Notes: generated by a model from the sequence alone, not told the origin. A stretch of DNA of 54,491 bases from UMGS1889 sp900556055 (GCA_902463265.1 CABQEV010000015.1:1-54491), one strand, 5' to 3'. Positions 1 through 8,374 are shown, numbered from the stretch's first letter. Translations and numbers: made by a program.

Positions 1-96
1 TAAATTCTAAATGTTTTTTCCTTTTTTGGCTGTCTACTTGACGGGGGGCGATTCAAATTGTAAGCCGGGGATATTCGTATATTTACAAGGTTTTTA

Positions 97-1059
97 TCAG
101 AAGATTGCTACTACTGCGCCCTTGTATGTGTCCTCGATGTACTGCTTAACCGCATCTGTTTCGAGAGCATTGATGAGAGCCTGTGTCTTAGCACTGTTTT
201 CATCGCCGTTTCTTACTGCGATAACATTTGCATATGTCTGAGCTGCATCACCGGAAGCATCCTCAACTGCGAGAGCATCGCTGCTGTTAAGACCTGCTGC
301 GAGAGCATAGTTGCCGTTGATTACTGCGAGAGAGCCTGCATCGCTGTTGTTGAACTGAGCAGCAACTGTATCAGCCTGAACTGTAACGATATTGTAGCCG
401 TGGTTGTCAGTGATATCAAGAGTTGTTACGCCGTCTGCTGCGTTTGCACCCTCGGGAAGATCAATGAGTCCCTCCTGCTGGAGAAGGAGAAGTGCTCTTG
501 TCTCGTTGCTGTCGTCAGCGGGGATAACGATAGTTGCGCCCTCTGCAACGTCTGCAACGCTGTCAACGCCGTTTCCGTAAAGTCCGAAAGGCTCGTAGTG
601 GATAGAAGCAGCTGCAACCAGGTCAGTTCCGTTGGACTCGTTATAGCTGTTCAGATAAGGTGTGTGCTGAAAATAGTTAGCATCAAGCTCGCCGTCAGCA
701 AGAGCCTTGTTGGGAAGAACATAATCATCATAGATAACGATCTCAAGATCATAGCCCTGCTCAGCAAGTGTATCCTTAACGAAGTTCAGGATCTCACCGT
801 GAGGTGTGGATGTTGCGCCTACCTTGATAACATTGTCGCCGTCAGCAGCAACAGGCTTTTCCTCGTCTGTGAGAGGAAGTGTAGCAGCTTCGCCCTCCTG
901 AGTGTCAGCCTCAGCAGACTCAGTTGTTTCTGCTGCATCTGCTGCTGTTGTGTCAGCAGCTGTTGTTGTTTCGTCGGATGTGCTGTTGTTTGCGCCGCAG
1001 CCTGTCAGTGCGAGAGCAGACAGTGTGAGTGCAAGAATTGCGGATGTGAACTTTTTCAT
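97..1059 (-). CDS. metQ: MetQ-type methionine-binding lipoprotein of ABC importer
   Basis: This is the substrate-binding lipoprotein (NlpA/MetQ family, 320 aa, usual length about 270-300) of a methionine ABC importer; it is anchored outside the membrane and delivers methionine to MetI. A signal peptide ends in the lipobox LTGC (Cys at about residue 21). It is followed by a Ser/Thr/Asp/Glu/Ala-rich linker of about 50 residues, longer than usual, and then by the NlpA fold with motifs such as VGATSTPHGEI and LDANYFQHTPYL, which are typical of MetQ. The start is chosen because AAAGGAG lies 7 bases upstream. It is the last gene of metN-metI-metQ, the usual Firmicutes order. Methionine as substrate follows from the family and is supported by the Met-codon leader upstream of the operon. 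The 145-bp gap before it may hold a small ORF. Confidence 0.93.
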   Translation of the reverse strand: MKKFTSAILALTLSALALTGCGANNSTSDETTTAADTTAADAAETTESAEADTQEGEAATLPLTDEEKPVAADGDNVIKVGATSTPHGEILNFVKDTLAEQGYDLEIVIYDDYVLPNKALADGELDANYFQHTPYLNSYNESNGTDLVAAASIHYEPFGLYGNGVDSVADVAEGATIVIPADDSNETRALLLLQQEGLIDLPEGANAADGVTTLDITDNHGYNIVTVQADTVAAQFNNSDAGSLAVINGNYALAAGLNSSDALAVEDASGDAAQTYANVIAVRNGDENSAKTQALINALETDAVKQYIEDTYKGAVVAIF

Positions 1060-1134
1060 AATTTTTCTCCTTTTTTCCTATGGGCAATACCCTATATAAA
1101 ATTTACAGATAACGAACGCTTATGATAAAACATC

Positions 1135-1191
1135 TCACATTCGTCCGAATCTGAAATTTTCCCTGAGAAGTCTGCCGAACAATTCGGTCAT
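1135..1191 (-). CDS. possible 18-aa ORF between metI and metQ
   Basis: A short frame, MTELFGRLLRENFRFGRM, begins with ATG 7-8 bases after a GGAG and ends in ATG-TGA. It lies in the gap between metI and metQ. I recognise no family. It may be a translated spacer peptide that helps ribosomes reach metQ, or chance. Only the ribosome site supports it. Confidence 0.25.
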   Translation of the reverse strand: MTELFGRLLRENFRFGRM

Positions 1192-1203
1192 AATGCCATC
1201 TCC

Positions 1204-1881
1204 TTACTTGTTTATCCTCTTATCGGTTTTCTTTGCGATAAGCATTCCTATCTCCTGGATAAGCTGAACTATGATAACTGTCAGCAGAACGCATATCCAG
1301 ATGATATCATTATTGAAACGCTGATAGCCATAGGTTATTGCGATCATTCCAAGACCGCCTCCGCCTATAGTTCCTGCCATTGCGGAATATCCGAGGATAG
1401 TTACCAGCGAAATGACCGAGCCTACGATAAGTGAGGGCTTAGCTTCGGGGATAAGCACCTTGTATATGATCTTAAAGGAAGATGTTCCCATCGCCTGAGC
1501 CGCTTCGATAACGCCCTTGTCAACCTCTTTGATCGAGGATTCCGCCATTCTCGCAACATACGGAACAGCTGCGATTATCAGCGTTACGATCATCGCCTTG
1601 TTGCCGAGGCTGGTGCCTACGATAAGCTTTGCGGCGGGCAGCATTGCGATCATAAGTATAACGAACGGAATGCTTCGGAACACATTGACGATAAATCCCA
1701 GTATCTTATTGAGCCATGATATCGGACATATTCCCTCTTTATCGGTAACGCAGAGCAGAACGCCGAGCGGCAGACCGAAAAGATATGAAAAGAAAGCGGA
1801 AATAAAGGTCATGTAAACCGTTTCCCAGATACCAAGCTGAAGAATGCCCTTGTCCCAGAGCTGGCTGAGTATATCTGACAT
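1204..1881 (-). CDS. metI: MetI methionine ABC transporter permease
   Basis: Inner-membrane permease of the methionine importer, 225 aa from the chosen ATG, which is normal for MetI. About five hydrophobic segments are visible. The binding-protein-dependent permease (EAA) loop reads EAAQAMGTSSFKIIYKVLIPEAKPSL and contacts the MetN ATPase. The SAMAGTIGGGGLG segment near residue 175 is characteristic of MetI. A GTG three codons upstream (1890) overlaps the ribosome site AAAGGAA, so the ATG at 1881, spaced 9 bases from it, is preferred. The gene follows metN by 17 bases and precedes metQ. Confidence 0.94.
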   Translation of the reverse strand: MSDILSQLWDKGILQLGIWETVYMTFISAFFSYLFGLPLGVLLCVTDKEGICPISWLNKILGFIVNVFRSIPFVILMIAMLPAAKLIVGTSLGNKAMIVTLIIAAVPYVARMAESSIKEVDKGVIEAAQAMGTSSFKIIYKVLIPEAKPSLIVGSVISLVTILGYSAMAGTIGGGGLGMIAITYGYQRFNNDIIWICVLLTVIIVQLIQEIGMLIAKKTDKRINK

Positions 1882-1898
1882 TTTCTGCACTTCCTTTC

Positions 1899-2885
1899 TT
1901 ATATCTCGGTATATTCAATGCCGTTGGTCCTGAGATATTCAGTGGCTCTTCCGGCACTTTTTTCATCTTCGGGAAGCTGTATCAGCATCTGACCGAAAGC
2001 CTTGCCGTCGAGATCCTTTGTGTCCGCATGCAGGATATTGACGGGCGTGCGGCATTCAAAGATCATATTGGCGATAACAGGCTTGAACGAGCTTTCACCG
2101 TTGAAAACGATCCTTATCTTCTTTCCGCCGGACATTTCGGGAACAGTCTGAGTTTCGGGAAGGATAAGCTTTCTTGCAATATCCGACTTAGGATTTGCAA
2201 ATATCTCGCCGACCGTTCCAAGCTCAGCAACTGCGCTCCTGTCAAGCACCGCCACTCTGTCGCATATGCTGTTGATGACCTTCATTTCGTGGGTGATAAC
2301 GATTATCGTTACGCCCAGCTCCTTGTTGATCTTCTTCATAAGTTCAAGGATGGATCTTGTAGTATCAGGATCGAGTGCGCTTGTTGCTTCGTCGCAGAGA
2401 AGATATTTTGTTTCCGCCGCCAATGCTCTTGCGATAGCGACTCTCTGCTTCTGTCCGCCCGAAAGCTGTGACGGATAAGCCTTTGCCTTGTCCGAAAGTC
2501 CGACAAGATCAAGCAGTTCAAGCGCTCTCTTAACAGCAGTTTCCTTTTTTACTCCTGCGATCTCAAGCGGATAGCAGATATTCTTTATAACATTTCTCTG
2601 TGACAGAAGGTTGAAGCCCTGAAATATCATTCCGATGTTCTGACGTGTTTTCAGCAGCTCTTTTTTTGTCAGCTGACCTAAGTTCTGTCCGTCAACGATA
2701 ACATCGCCCGAGGTAGGCTTTTCAAGAAAATTTATGCAGCGCACGAGCGTGCTTTTTCCGGCTCCGGAAAGACCGATTATTCCGAAGATCTCCCCGTCGT
2801 TTATCGTAAGATTTATGTCCTTCAGTGCGGTTATCCCGCCGTTTGCCGACGGATAAGTTTTGCTAAGATTTCTGATCTCTATCAC
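1899..2885 (-). CDS. metN: MetN methionine ABC transporter ATPase
   Basis: ATP-binding subunit of the methionine importer (328 aa from the GTG at 2885). Walker A is GLSGAGKST, the signature is LSGGQKQRVAIARAL, Walker B is YLLCDEATSALD and the switch His lies in VIVITHEM. The C-terminal 80 residues form the ACT-like NIL domain that binds methionine and gives trans-inhibition in MetN proteins. The frame is open further upstream, but GGGAGGAA sits 7-8 bases before GTG and translation of VIEIRNLSKTYP from there matches the family N terminus. The upstream extension would cross the intrinsic terminator. First gene of metNIQ and the direct target of the leader attenuator at 2902-3095. Confidence 0.95.
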   Translation of the reverse strand: MIEIRNLSKTYPSANGGITALKDINLTINDGEIFGIIGLSGAGKSTLVRCINFLEKPTSGDVIVDGQNLGQLTKKELLKTRQNIGMIFQGFNLLSQRNVIKNICYPLEIAGVKKETAVKRALELLDLVGLSDKAKAYPSQLSGGQKQRVAIARALAAETKYLLCDEATSALDPDTTRSILELMKKINKELGVTIIVITHEMKVINSICDRVAVLDRSAVAELGTVGEIFANPKSDIARKLILPETQTVPEMSGGKKIRIVFNGESSFKPVIANMIFECRTPVNILHADTKDLDGKAFGQMLIQLPEDEKSAGRATEYLRTNGIEYTEI

Positions 2886-2901
2886 AGAATGTTCCTCCCA
2901 C

Positions 2902-2930
2902 AAAAAAATACAGGCGCATTTCTGCACCTG
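2902..2930 (-). terminator. intrinsic terminator in the metN leader
   Basis: Read on the minus strand, CAGGTGCA, GAAA loop, TGCGCCTG gives an 8-bp stem (arms 2923-2930 and 2911-2918, one G-U pair) followed by TATTTTTTT. It lies between the Met-rich leader ORF and the metN ribosome site, so it must be bypassed for metNIQ to be expressed. Confidence 0.88.
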
Positions 2931-2998
2931 AAAAACAATATCCGTGTTATATTTATAACAGGGAGTCAGGCACAGCCTTATAAGATGCTCTTCTGCAC
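2922..2998 (-). promoter_or_regulatory. antiterminator / anti-antiterminator segments of Met attenuator
   Basis: On the minus strand CTGTGCCTGA (2966-2975, inside the leader ORF) can pair over 10 positions, two of them G-U, with TCAGGTGCAG (2922-2931), which includes the 5' arm of the terminator. The two structures are mutually exclusive. Segment 2970-2975 can also pair with GTGCAG (2993-2998), which lies in the Met11-Cys12-Arg13 codons, forming the competing 1:2 hairpin. Inferred logic: a ribosome stalled on Met codons hides segment 1, segment 2 pairs with 3, the terminator cannot form and metNIQ is transcribed. Confidence 0.75.
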
Positions 2999-3030
2999 AT
3001 GCACATTTCCATCATTCGCATAAACATCAT
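2953..3030 (-). CDS. methionine-rich leader peptide of metNIQ (25 aa)
   Basis: A 25-codon ORF not annotated by ordinary gene finders. It begins MMFMRMMEMCMC, so seven of the first eleven codons are Met, then two Arg and a short ordinary tail ending in Leu-Leu-TAA. A strong ribosome site AAAGGAGAGG is 6-9 bases upstream of the ATG. The ORF begins about 30 bases after the predicted transcription start and ends just before the antiterminator/terminator region. Its place before a methionine importer makes it a control peptide sensing charged tRNA-Met; the two Cys codons could add cysteine sensitivity. The function is inferred; the codon bias, ribosome site and RNA folds are seen directly. Confidence 0.85.
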   Translation of the reverse strand: MMFMRMMEMCMCRRASYKAVPDSLL

Positions 3031-3066
3031 TGCTGTACCTCTCCTTTCGTTTTTTATCATGGTTGT

Positions 3067-3095
3067 ATTATACCACTTAATTCATAGCGTGTCAA
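3067..3095 (-). promoter_or_regulatory. consensus promoter of leader-metNIQ
   Basis: TTGACA (3090-3095), 17-bp spacer, TATAAT (3067-3072) on the minus strand: an exact match to the housekeeping sigma consensus. Transcription would start near 3060. Such a strong promoter fits control by attenuation rather than by initiation. Confidence 0.9.
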
Positions 3096-3171
3096 TAGGT
3101 ATTATAGAAGAAAGCTGTACAAATTTAACCATTAGCTATATCTGTTTTTGTGGATTATTTCCAAATCAGCA

Positions 3172-3600
3172 TTACAGATGCCTGCCGAGAGCCTCGGAAA
3201 GTGTCCTCCAGCCCAGCATTGCGCATTTTACACGGGCGGGCATATGCGAAATATCACGCAGAGCGGACGCTTCTTCAAGGCTGTCTATCTCCTCCTCGGA
3301 CGCTTCGCCCCTTATCATGCGCATGAAAATATCCGCAAGCTTCAGTGCTTCTTCCTTTTTTCTGCCTATTATCATGCCGAGCATTATATCCGCAGATGCC
3401 TGCGATATCGCACAGCCGTCGCCGACAAATGCGCCGTCGGAAATGACATCGCCGTCGGTTTTCAGACGAAGCTGTATCTCATCTCCGCAGCTCGGATTCA
3501 CTCCGTCAAGCACGATATCCGCATCGGGAAGGTCATGCTTGAATTCGGGGTGCATATTATGCTCAGTCAGAATTTCATTATAAAAGTTCCTGTTTTCCAT
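3172..3600 (-). CDS. sufU: SufU iron-sulfur scaffold / sulfur-transfer protein
   Basis: 142-aa zinc-dependent SufU protein that takes persulfide sulfur from SufS for cluster assembly on SufBCD. The expected ligands are present: Cys38 and Asp40 in NPSCGD, Cys63 in DGCAISQAS, and Cys126 in RVKCAMLGW. The N terminus MENRNFYNEILTEH aligns with the family, so the internal ATG at 3600 is taken instead of an open-frame ATG nine codons upstream; GGGAG precedes it. It overlaps the 3' end of sufS by 23 bases, so the two are translationally coupled. Last gene of the suf operon. No clear terminator follows before the met promoter. Confidence 0.93.
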   Translation of the reverse strand: MENRNFYNEILTEHNMHPEFKHDLPDADIVLDGVNPSCGDEIQLRLKTDGDVISDGAFVGDGCAISQASADIMLGMIIGRKKEEALKLADIFMRMIRGEASEEEIDSLEEASALRDISHMPARVKCAMLGWRTLSEALGRHL

Positions 3601-4804
3601 ATCCCATACGCTCCCTGACAGCCGCAAGACTGCTCAAAAATTTATCTGCATCTTCCTTTGTATTATAGAACGAAAAGCTTGCACGGACGGTCGATCGGCA
3701 GCCGAGATGCTTCAGCAGCGGCTGTGCGCAGTGGTGTCCCGCACGGACCGCTATGCCGTCAGACGACAGTATCTCGCTGACATCATGCGGGTGAACATCA
3801 TCGACAGTGAATGTGATTATCCCGCCGTGATCCGCCGCATTCTGCGAACCGATGATATTTATGCCTTCGATATTTTTCATCCGCTCAAATGTGTATGCGG
3901 TGATCTCAGATTCAAGCTTCTGTATCGTATCAAATCCGATGCCGTTTACATATTCTATCGCAGCCTTCAGACCGACTGCACCCGATGCATTGACCGTGCC
4001 TGCCTCAAACCTGTGCGGCAGCTCAGCATAGACCGCAGATTCACGGGTAACGGATTCGATCATCTCTCCGCCGCTCAGGAACGGCGGCATTTCATCAAGC
4101 AGACGCTCCTTTCCGTAAAGCACGCCTATGCCCATAGGACCGTAAAGCTTGTGTCCCGAAAAAGCAAAGAAATCAGCATCAAGCTCTTTCACATCAACGG
4201 GGATATGCGGCGTGCTCTGCGCACCGTCAACGAGAATGACCGCATTTTTTTCATGCGCAAGCTTTGCTATCTCACGGATAGGATTTACCCTGCCGAGGAC
4301 ATTTGAAAGCTGCGTCACCGCAACGATCTTCGTCCTGTCGGTCATAAGCTCACGCACCTTGTCAAGATCAATGCTGCCGTCCCGATCGCATTCGATGAAT
4401 TTCAGCTTTGCGCCCGTCTGCCGACAGACCATCTGCCACGGCAGCAGATCGCTGTGATGCTCCATTATTGAAACAAGCACCTCATCTCCCGCATGAACAT
4501 TGGATAATCCGTAGCTGTAAGCGACAAGATTTATGCTTTCGGTTGTATTTCGGGTGAAGATAATCTCCCTTGACGACGATGCACCGATAAAATCACGCAC
4601 CGCATCACGGGCGCTTTCGTAATCCTCGGTAGCCGCCGCACTCAGCTCATAAATGCCTCTCAGCGGGTTTGCATTGTGCTTCGTATAAAACTGCTCCACA
4701 GCGTCAATAACGCACTGCGGACGCTGCGTGGTTGCGGCATTGTCGATATAGACAACGGGATCCTGCATCAGCAGCGGAAAATCCTTTTTATAGTCTGTCC
4801 GCAT
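3578..4804 (-). CDS. sufS: SufS cysteine desulfurase
   Basis: Group II cysteine desulfurase, 408 aa, PLP-dependent. It removes sulfur from cysteine as an enzyme-bound persulfide and passes it to SufU. The PLP lysine is K219 in FAFSGHKLYGPMG and the persulfide Cys is C359 in RAGHHCAQP. The N terminus DNAATTQRP is typical of the family. It sits three bases after sufD and overlaps sufU. It is the housekeeping desulfurase; a second, more distant one (46827-47972) lies in the defence island. Confidence 0.96.
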   Translation of the reverse strand: MRTDYKKDFPLLMQDPVVYIDNAATTQRPQCVIDAVEQFYTKHNANPLRGIYELSAAATEDYESARDAVRDFIGASSSREIIFTRNTTESINLVAYSYGLSNVHAGDEVLVSIMEHHSDLLPWQMVCRQTGAKLKFIECDRDGSIDLDKVRELMTDRTKIVAVTQLSNVLGRVNPIREIAKLAHEKNAVILVDGAQSTPHIPVDVKELDADFFAFSGHKLYGPMGIGVLYGKERLLDEMPPFLSGGEMIESVTRESAVYAELPHRFEAGTVNASGAVGLKAAIEYVNGIGFDTIQKLESEITAYTFERMKNIEGINIIGSQNAADHGGIITFTVDDVHPHDVSEILSSDGIAVRAGHHCAQPLLKHLGCRSTVRASFSFYNTKEDADKFLSSLAAVRERMGYGKQELL

Positions 4805-4807
4805 AAT

Positions 4808-5749
4808 TCATTCCTCATTTTCATCTTTTAAACCGAGAGCAGCACCGACCTGCTCAGCAAATTTTTCATCACCCGACATATGCATAAGACGCTGAACAGC
4901 CGCATATGCCATGATCTTTTCGGCTTCTTCCCTGCCGATCCCTCTGCTTTCAAAATAGAAAAGCGTTTCCTCGTCAAGCTCGCCGATAGTCGCACCGTGA
5001 GTTCCCTCAACGTTTTCCTCTGCGCAGAGTATCAGCGGGACTGTCTTGTTCACTGCGTCATCTCCGAGCATAAGAACAGTTTCATTCTCGCTGCCTACGG
5101 AATCCGCCGAACCCTTTTTGAAATCTATCGTTCCTCTGAATACCTTCTTTGCGGAGTCCCTGAGTGCGCCGGATGCATTTATCCCGCTCTTTGTTGATTT
5201 ACCGTAATGGTCGGACGTGATGTTATAATCTATCATCCTGCCGTTTTCTCCGAGATATGCAGTTTCAGCGCTGAGCGAGCTTTTATCGCCGACCAGCTCG
5301 ATATGATTGTCGGAATAGATATCGCCGTCGCCGATAAGAACGGAAATGATCTCAAACTTCGCATTTTCCGCACAATCGGCAGATGTTTCATGTCTCAGCA
5401 CCGCACCATCGGACGGATTTATAAGCTGTATAAGCTTTACAGCTGCATTCTCCTGAACGGTTATCTTCATATTCACATAAAGCGGATTTTTTGCCGTGCA
5501 GGTCTCAAAAACAGTTACCGAGCTGTCCTTTTCGGCATCAATAAAAATGTTTCTGCTGCTGTATCCTCCGTTATCGGAAACGGAAAATCTTACAGTTTTA
5601 GGCTCTTCACCGCTCTTTGCACAGACACTCTCATCTCCGAGAGATACAGTGTTTTCCTCATCCCATTCTATCTGCGCATCATTTACTCCCAGCCTGTTCC
5701 ATGTGCGTGACGCAAGCTTGTTTATCGTAATTTTTGACATATCATTCAC
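4808..5749 (-). CDS. sufD: SufD Fe-S cluster assembly protein
   Basis: 313-aa SufD, a SufB paralogue that forms the SufBC2D scaffold. The sequence has a beta-helix core with repeating short strands and the conserved C-terminal region (GTHGATIGELDEETLFYFESRGI), including the His and the ExLFYxxSRGI motif shared by SufB and SufD. It lacks the N-terminal region of SufB and is shorter than E. coli SufD (about 420 aa), as is common in clostridia. Eight bases separate it from sufB. The start MNDMSKITINKLASRTWNRL was kept; an alternative Met lies three codons in. Confidence 0.92.
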   Translation of the reverse strand: MNDMSKITINKLASRTWNRLGVNDAQIEWDEENTVSLGDESVCAKSGEEPKTVRFSVSDNGGYSSRNIFIDAEKDSSVTVFETCTAKNPLYVNMKITVQENAAVKLIQLINPSDGAVLRHETSADCAENAKFEIISVLIGDGDIYSDNHIELVGDKSSLSAETAYLGENGRMIDYNITSDHYGKSTKSGINASGALRDSAKKVFRGTIDFKKGSADSVGSENETVLMLGDDAVNKTVPLILCAEENVEGTHGATIGELDEETLFYFESRGIGREEAEKIMAYAAVQRLMHMSGDEKFAEQVGAALGLKDENEE

Positions 5750-5756
5750 CTCGCTA

Positions 5757-7163
5757 TCAGCCTATGCTGCCCTTCATTTCAAGGCGGATAAGATTATTCA
5801 TCTCAACGGCATATTCAAGAGGAAGCTCCTTTGAAACATTATCCGCAAATCCGCTGACGATAAGCGCACGTGCGTCCTCCTCGCTCATTCCCCTGCTCAT
5901 AAGATAGAACACAGCATCTCCGCTTATGCTGCCGATCTTTGCTTCATGTCCGACAGCTGCGTCCTTTGTGCGTATATCCATTGCGGGGATAGTGTCCGAC
6001 CTTGACTCCGAATCCAGCATCAGAGACTGACAGGAAACGGATGATTTTGCCTTCTTTGCGCTCTTTTCAACAACAACACTGCTTCGGAATGTGCTTATTC
6101 CCCCGCTCTTGCTTATCGAGCGTGTGTTCATGAACGAGCTTGTGTTTTTGCCGATATGTACTACCTTTGCGCCCGTGTCGAGATTTTGTCCGCTGCCTGC
6201 GAATGTCACTCCCGTGAACTCCATCTTTGAGTTATCGCCCTTTAAAATGCTCATCGGATAAAGGCAGCCGATATGCGAGCCGAACGAACCGGATACCCAT
6301 TCGATCGTGCCGCCCTCCTCAACAAGCGCACGCTTTGTGTTGAGATTGTACATATTCTTCGACCAGTTCTCGATAGTCGAATATCTCAGCTTTGCATTCT
6401 TCTTTACAAACAGCTCAACACAGCCTGCATGAAGATTTGCAACGTTATATTTCGGCGCAGAACATCCCTCGATAAAATGCAGCTCCGCACCCTCGTCAAC
6501 GATGATGAGCGTATGCTCAAACTGTCCCGCACCCTTTGCATTCAGTCTGAAATACGACTGGAGCGGAATGGACAGATGCACACCCTTCGGCACATACACA
6601 AACGATCCGCCCGACCATACAGCACCATGCAGCGCCGCAAATTTGTGGTCATGCGGCGTTACGAGCTTCATGAAATACTTGCGCACCACGTCGGCATATT
6701 CGCCCTTCACAGCACTCTCGATATCCATGTAGACAACGCCTTCCTCTGCGACCTCCTGCCTTACATTATGATAAACGAGCTCCGAATCGTACTGTGCGCC
6801 GACACCTGCCAGCGATTTTCTCTCAGCCTGCGGTATACCCAGACGTTCAAATGTCTCCTTTATATCCTTGGGGACATTCTTCCAGTCGTTCTGCATCTTT
6901 GTGTTCGGACGGACATAGGTTGCGATGTTGTCAATGTCAAGCCCCTCAAGCGACGGTCCCCAGTCGGGCACGGGCGTTTCATTGTATATCTGCAAAGATT
7001 CAAGCCTGAACTGCTGCATCCACGCAGGATCGTTCTTTTCCTGCGAAAGCTTCGTGATTATCTCGGGCGTGAGTCCGCTTTTCATTCTGTAAGCGTCGTT
7101 TTCTTCATCTTTTATATCGTAAATGCTGCGGTCTATGTCCTCAACATGACTTTTCTCTTTCAT
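5757..7163 (-). CDS. sufB: SufB Fe-S cluster scaffold protein
   Basis: 468-aa SufB, the scaffold on which SufC ATPase activity and SufS/SufU sulfur build Fe-S clusters. Recognisable segments include YDSELVYHNVRQEVAEEGVV, GGSFVYVPKGVHLSIPLQSYFR, EGCSAPKY and the C-terminal GHEAKIGSISGDAVFYLMSRGMSEEDAR motif. The Cys in SSVSCQSLMLDSES corresponds to the conserved family cysteine. Length and order (C-B-D-S-U) are normal for Firmicutes. Eighteen bases separate it from sufC. Confidence 0.96.
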   Translation of the reverse strand: MKEKSHVEDIDRSIYDIKDEENDAYRMKSGLTPEIITKLSQEKNDPAWMQQFRLESLQIYNETPVPDWGPSLEGLDIDNIATYVRPNTKMQNDWKNVPKDIKETFERLGIPQAERKSLAGVGAQYDSELVYHNVRQEVAEEGVVYMDIESAVKGEYADVVRKYFMKLVTPHDHKFAALHGAVWSGGSFVYVPKGVHLSIPLQSYFRLNAKGAGQFEHTLIIVDEGAELHFIEGCSAPKYNVANLHAGCVELFVKKNAKLRYSTIENWSKNMYNLNTKRALVEEGGTIEWVSGSFGSHIGCLYPMSILKGDNSKMEFTGVTFAGSGQNLDTGAKVVHIGKNTSSFMNTRSISKSGGISTFRSSVVVEKSAKKAKSSVSCQSLMLDSESRSDTIPAMDIRTKDAAVGHEAKIGSISGDAVFYLMSRGMSEEDARALIVSGFADNVSKELPLEYAVEMNNLIRLEMKGSIG

Positions 7164-7181
7164 TTTACATTACCTCGCAGA

Positions 7182-7922
7182 TCACACATTTGCAAATCCG
7201 TTTTCGTTTATCTGTTCAACCAGCTCAGCACCGCCGTTTCTGACGATAACGCCGTTTTCCATAACGTGCGTCTTATCAACGGTCAGAGCTTCGAGTATCC
7301 TTGTGCTGTGGGTGATTATCAGCAGCGAACCGTGAACTCTCTCTCGGTATATCTTAACGCCGTTCGATACCGTGCGGACTGCATCGACATCAAGTCCCGA
7401 ATCCGTTTCATCGAGGATAGCAAGCTTAGGTTCAAGCATGAGCATCTGAAGTATCTCAGCCTTTTTCTTTTCACCGCCCGAAAATCCTACGTTAAGGTCA
7501 CGTTCGGCATAGGACTCGTCCATAGCAAGCAGCTTCATGGTTTCAGCAAGCTTTTTCTTGAAATCCCACAGACGGATACGGCTGCCGGTTTTCTGCTCCA
7601 GCGCACTTCTGATGAATGAGCTGAGTGTCACACCGGGAACTTCCAGCGGATTCTGAAACGAAAGGAAAATACCCTTCTTTGCCCTCTCATTTACAGGCAT
7701 ATCTGTGATGTTCTCACCGTCGAATATGATCTCGCCGCCTGTTACCGTATAGGACGGATTGCCCGTCACCGCATAGCCGAGAGTTGATTTTCCCGTGCCG
7801 TTGGGTCCCATAAGAACGTGTGTCTCGTCATGTCCGACAGTCAGATCAACACCGTGGAGTATCTCCTTTTCGCCGACATTTACATGAAGATCCTTTACTT
7901 CAAGCAGAGCATTTTTATTCAT
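7182..7922 (-). CDS. sufC: SufC Fe-S assembly ATPase
   Basis: ABC-type ATPase of the SufBCD complex, 246 aa. Walker A GPNGTGKSTLG, Q-loop FLSFQNPLEVPGV (typical of SufC), signature VGFSGGEKKKAEILQM and Walker B LAILDETDSGLDVDA are all present, with the switch His in LIITHSTRIL. The ATG at 7922 is chosen because GAGGAGG lies 8-9 bases upstream; it overlaps the stop of the Rrf2 regulator gene (ATGA), so the two are coupled. A cytoplasmic protein, not a transporter. Confidence 0.96.
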   Translation of the reverse strand: MNKNALLEVKDLHVNVGEKEILHGVDLTVGHDETHVLMGPNGTGKSTLGYAVTGNPSYTVTGGEIIFDGENITDMPVNERAKKGIFLSFQNPLEVPGVTLSSFIRSALEQKTGSRIRLWDFKKKLAETMKLLAMDESYAERDLNVGFSGGEKKKAEILQMLMLEPKLAILDETDSGLDVDAVRTVSNGVKIYRERVHGSLLIITHSTRILEALTVDKTHVMENGVIVRNGGAELVEQINENGFANV

Positions 7923-8374
7923 GATAATTTTTCCTCCTCGCCCGTGCCGCAGTGACATACGGACATATTTTTCTTTGATTCAATAAGATCGTTCAGCGTA
8001 TAGCTGTTAAGATATTCATCTATCTGCTGCGCAAGACCGTTCCAGAACGGCATCGTGTAGCAGGTGCAGGCACTGCATTTTTTCTCATTTTCCGCAAGGC
8101 ACGCCACGGGGACAAGATCGCCCTCAACAGCTTTGAGTATCTCGCCTGCCGTGTAATCTGCGGGCGGACGCATCAGCCTGTATCCTCCGTCCTTGCCGAC
8201 GGAACTGGCGACCAGCTCTTTCTTGCAAAGCTCCGTCATTATCCTTTCAAGATATTTTCTCGAAATATTCTGACGCTCCGCAATATCCTTCAGACGGATA
8301 AAACCGCTTCCGTGCTGCTCAGCCATATCCAGCATGACACGCAGCGCATACCGCCCCTTGGACGAGATCATCAT
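7919..8374 (-). CDS. Rrf2-family (IscR/CymR-like) regulator of suf operon
   Basis: 151-aa winged-helix Rrf2 regulator. The N terminus MISSKGRYALRVMLDMA and the recognition region ISRKYLERIMTELCKKELVASSVGKDGGYRL are typical. A Cys-rich segment CLAENEKKCSACTC at about residues 90-104 could ligate an Fe-S cluster as in IscR, although spacing differs from the E. coli protein. It is the first gene of the suf operon and overlaps sufC by 4 bases, so it probably autoregulates suf through the palindrome at 8406-8440. Start: AAAGGAG precedes tandem ATGs at 8374 and 8371. Whether the cofactor is Fe-S or it acts like CymR with cysteine metabolism cannot be told. Confidence 0.9.
   Translation of the reverse strand: MMISSKGRYALRVMLDMAEQHGSGFIRLKDIAERQNISRKYLERIMTELCKKELVASSVGKDGGYRLMRPPADYTAGEILKAVEGDLVPVACLAENEKKCSACTCYTMPFWNGLAQQIDEYLNSYTLNDLIESKKNMSVCHCGTGEEEKLS

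Noticed and set aside
400..1125. Plus-strand open frame opposite metQ
   Set aside because: Its translation is rich in Cys and Ser from reading the metQ Ala/Thr/Glu linker backwards; no ribosome site; metQ is certain.
2902..3110. SAM riboswitch or Met T-box before metN
   Set aside because: No T-box antiterminator bulge sequence (TGG/GGTACC-type) or SAM riboswitch multi-helix core could be seen in the short leader (about 150 bases). The Met-rich ORF and paired stems explain it better.
6273..7619. Long plus-strand open frame (448 codons) opposite sufB and sufC
   Set aside because: It is antisense to two well-conserved genes with perfect family motifs, crosses their junction and has no recognisable protein features.
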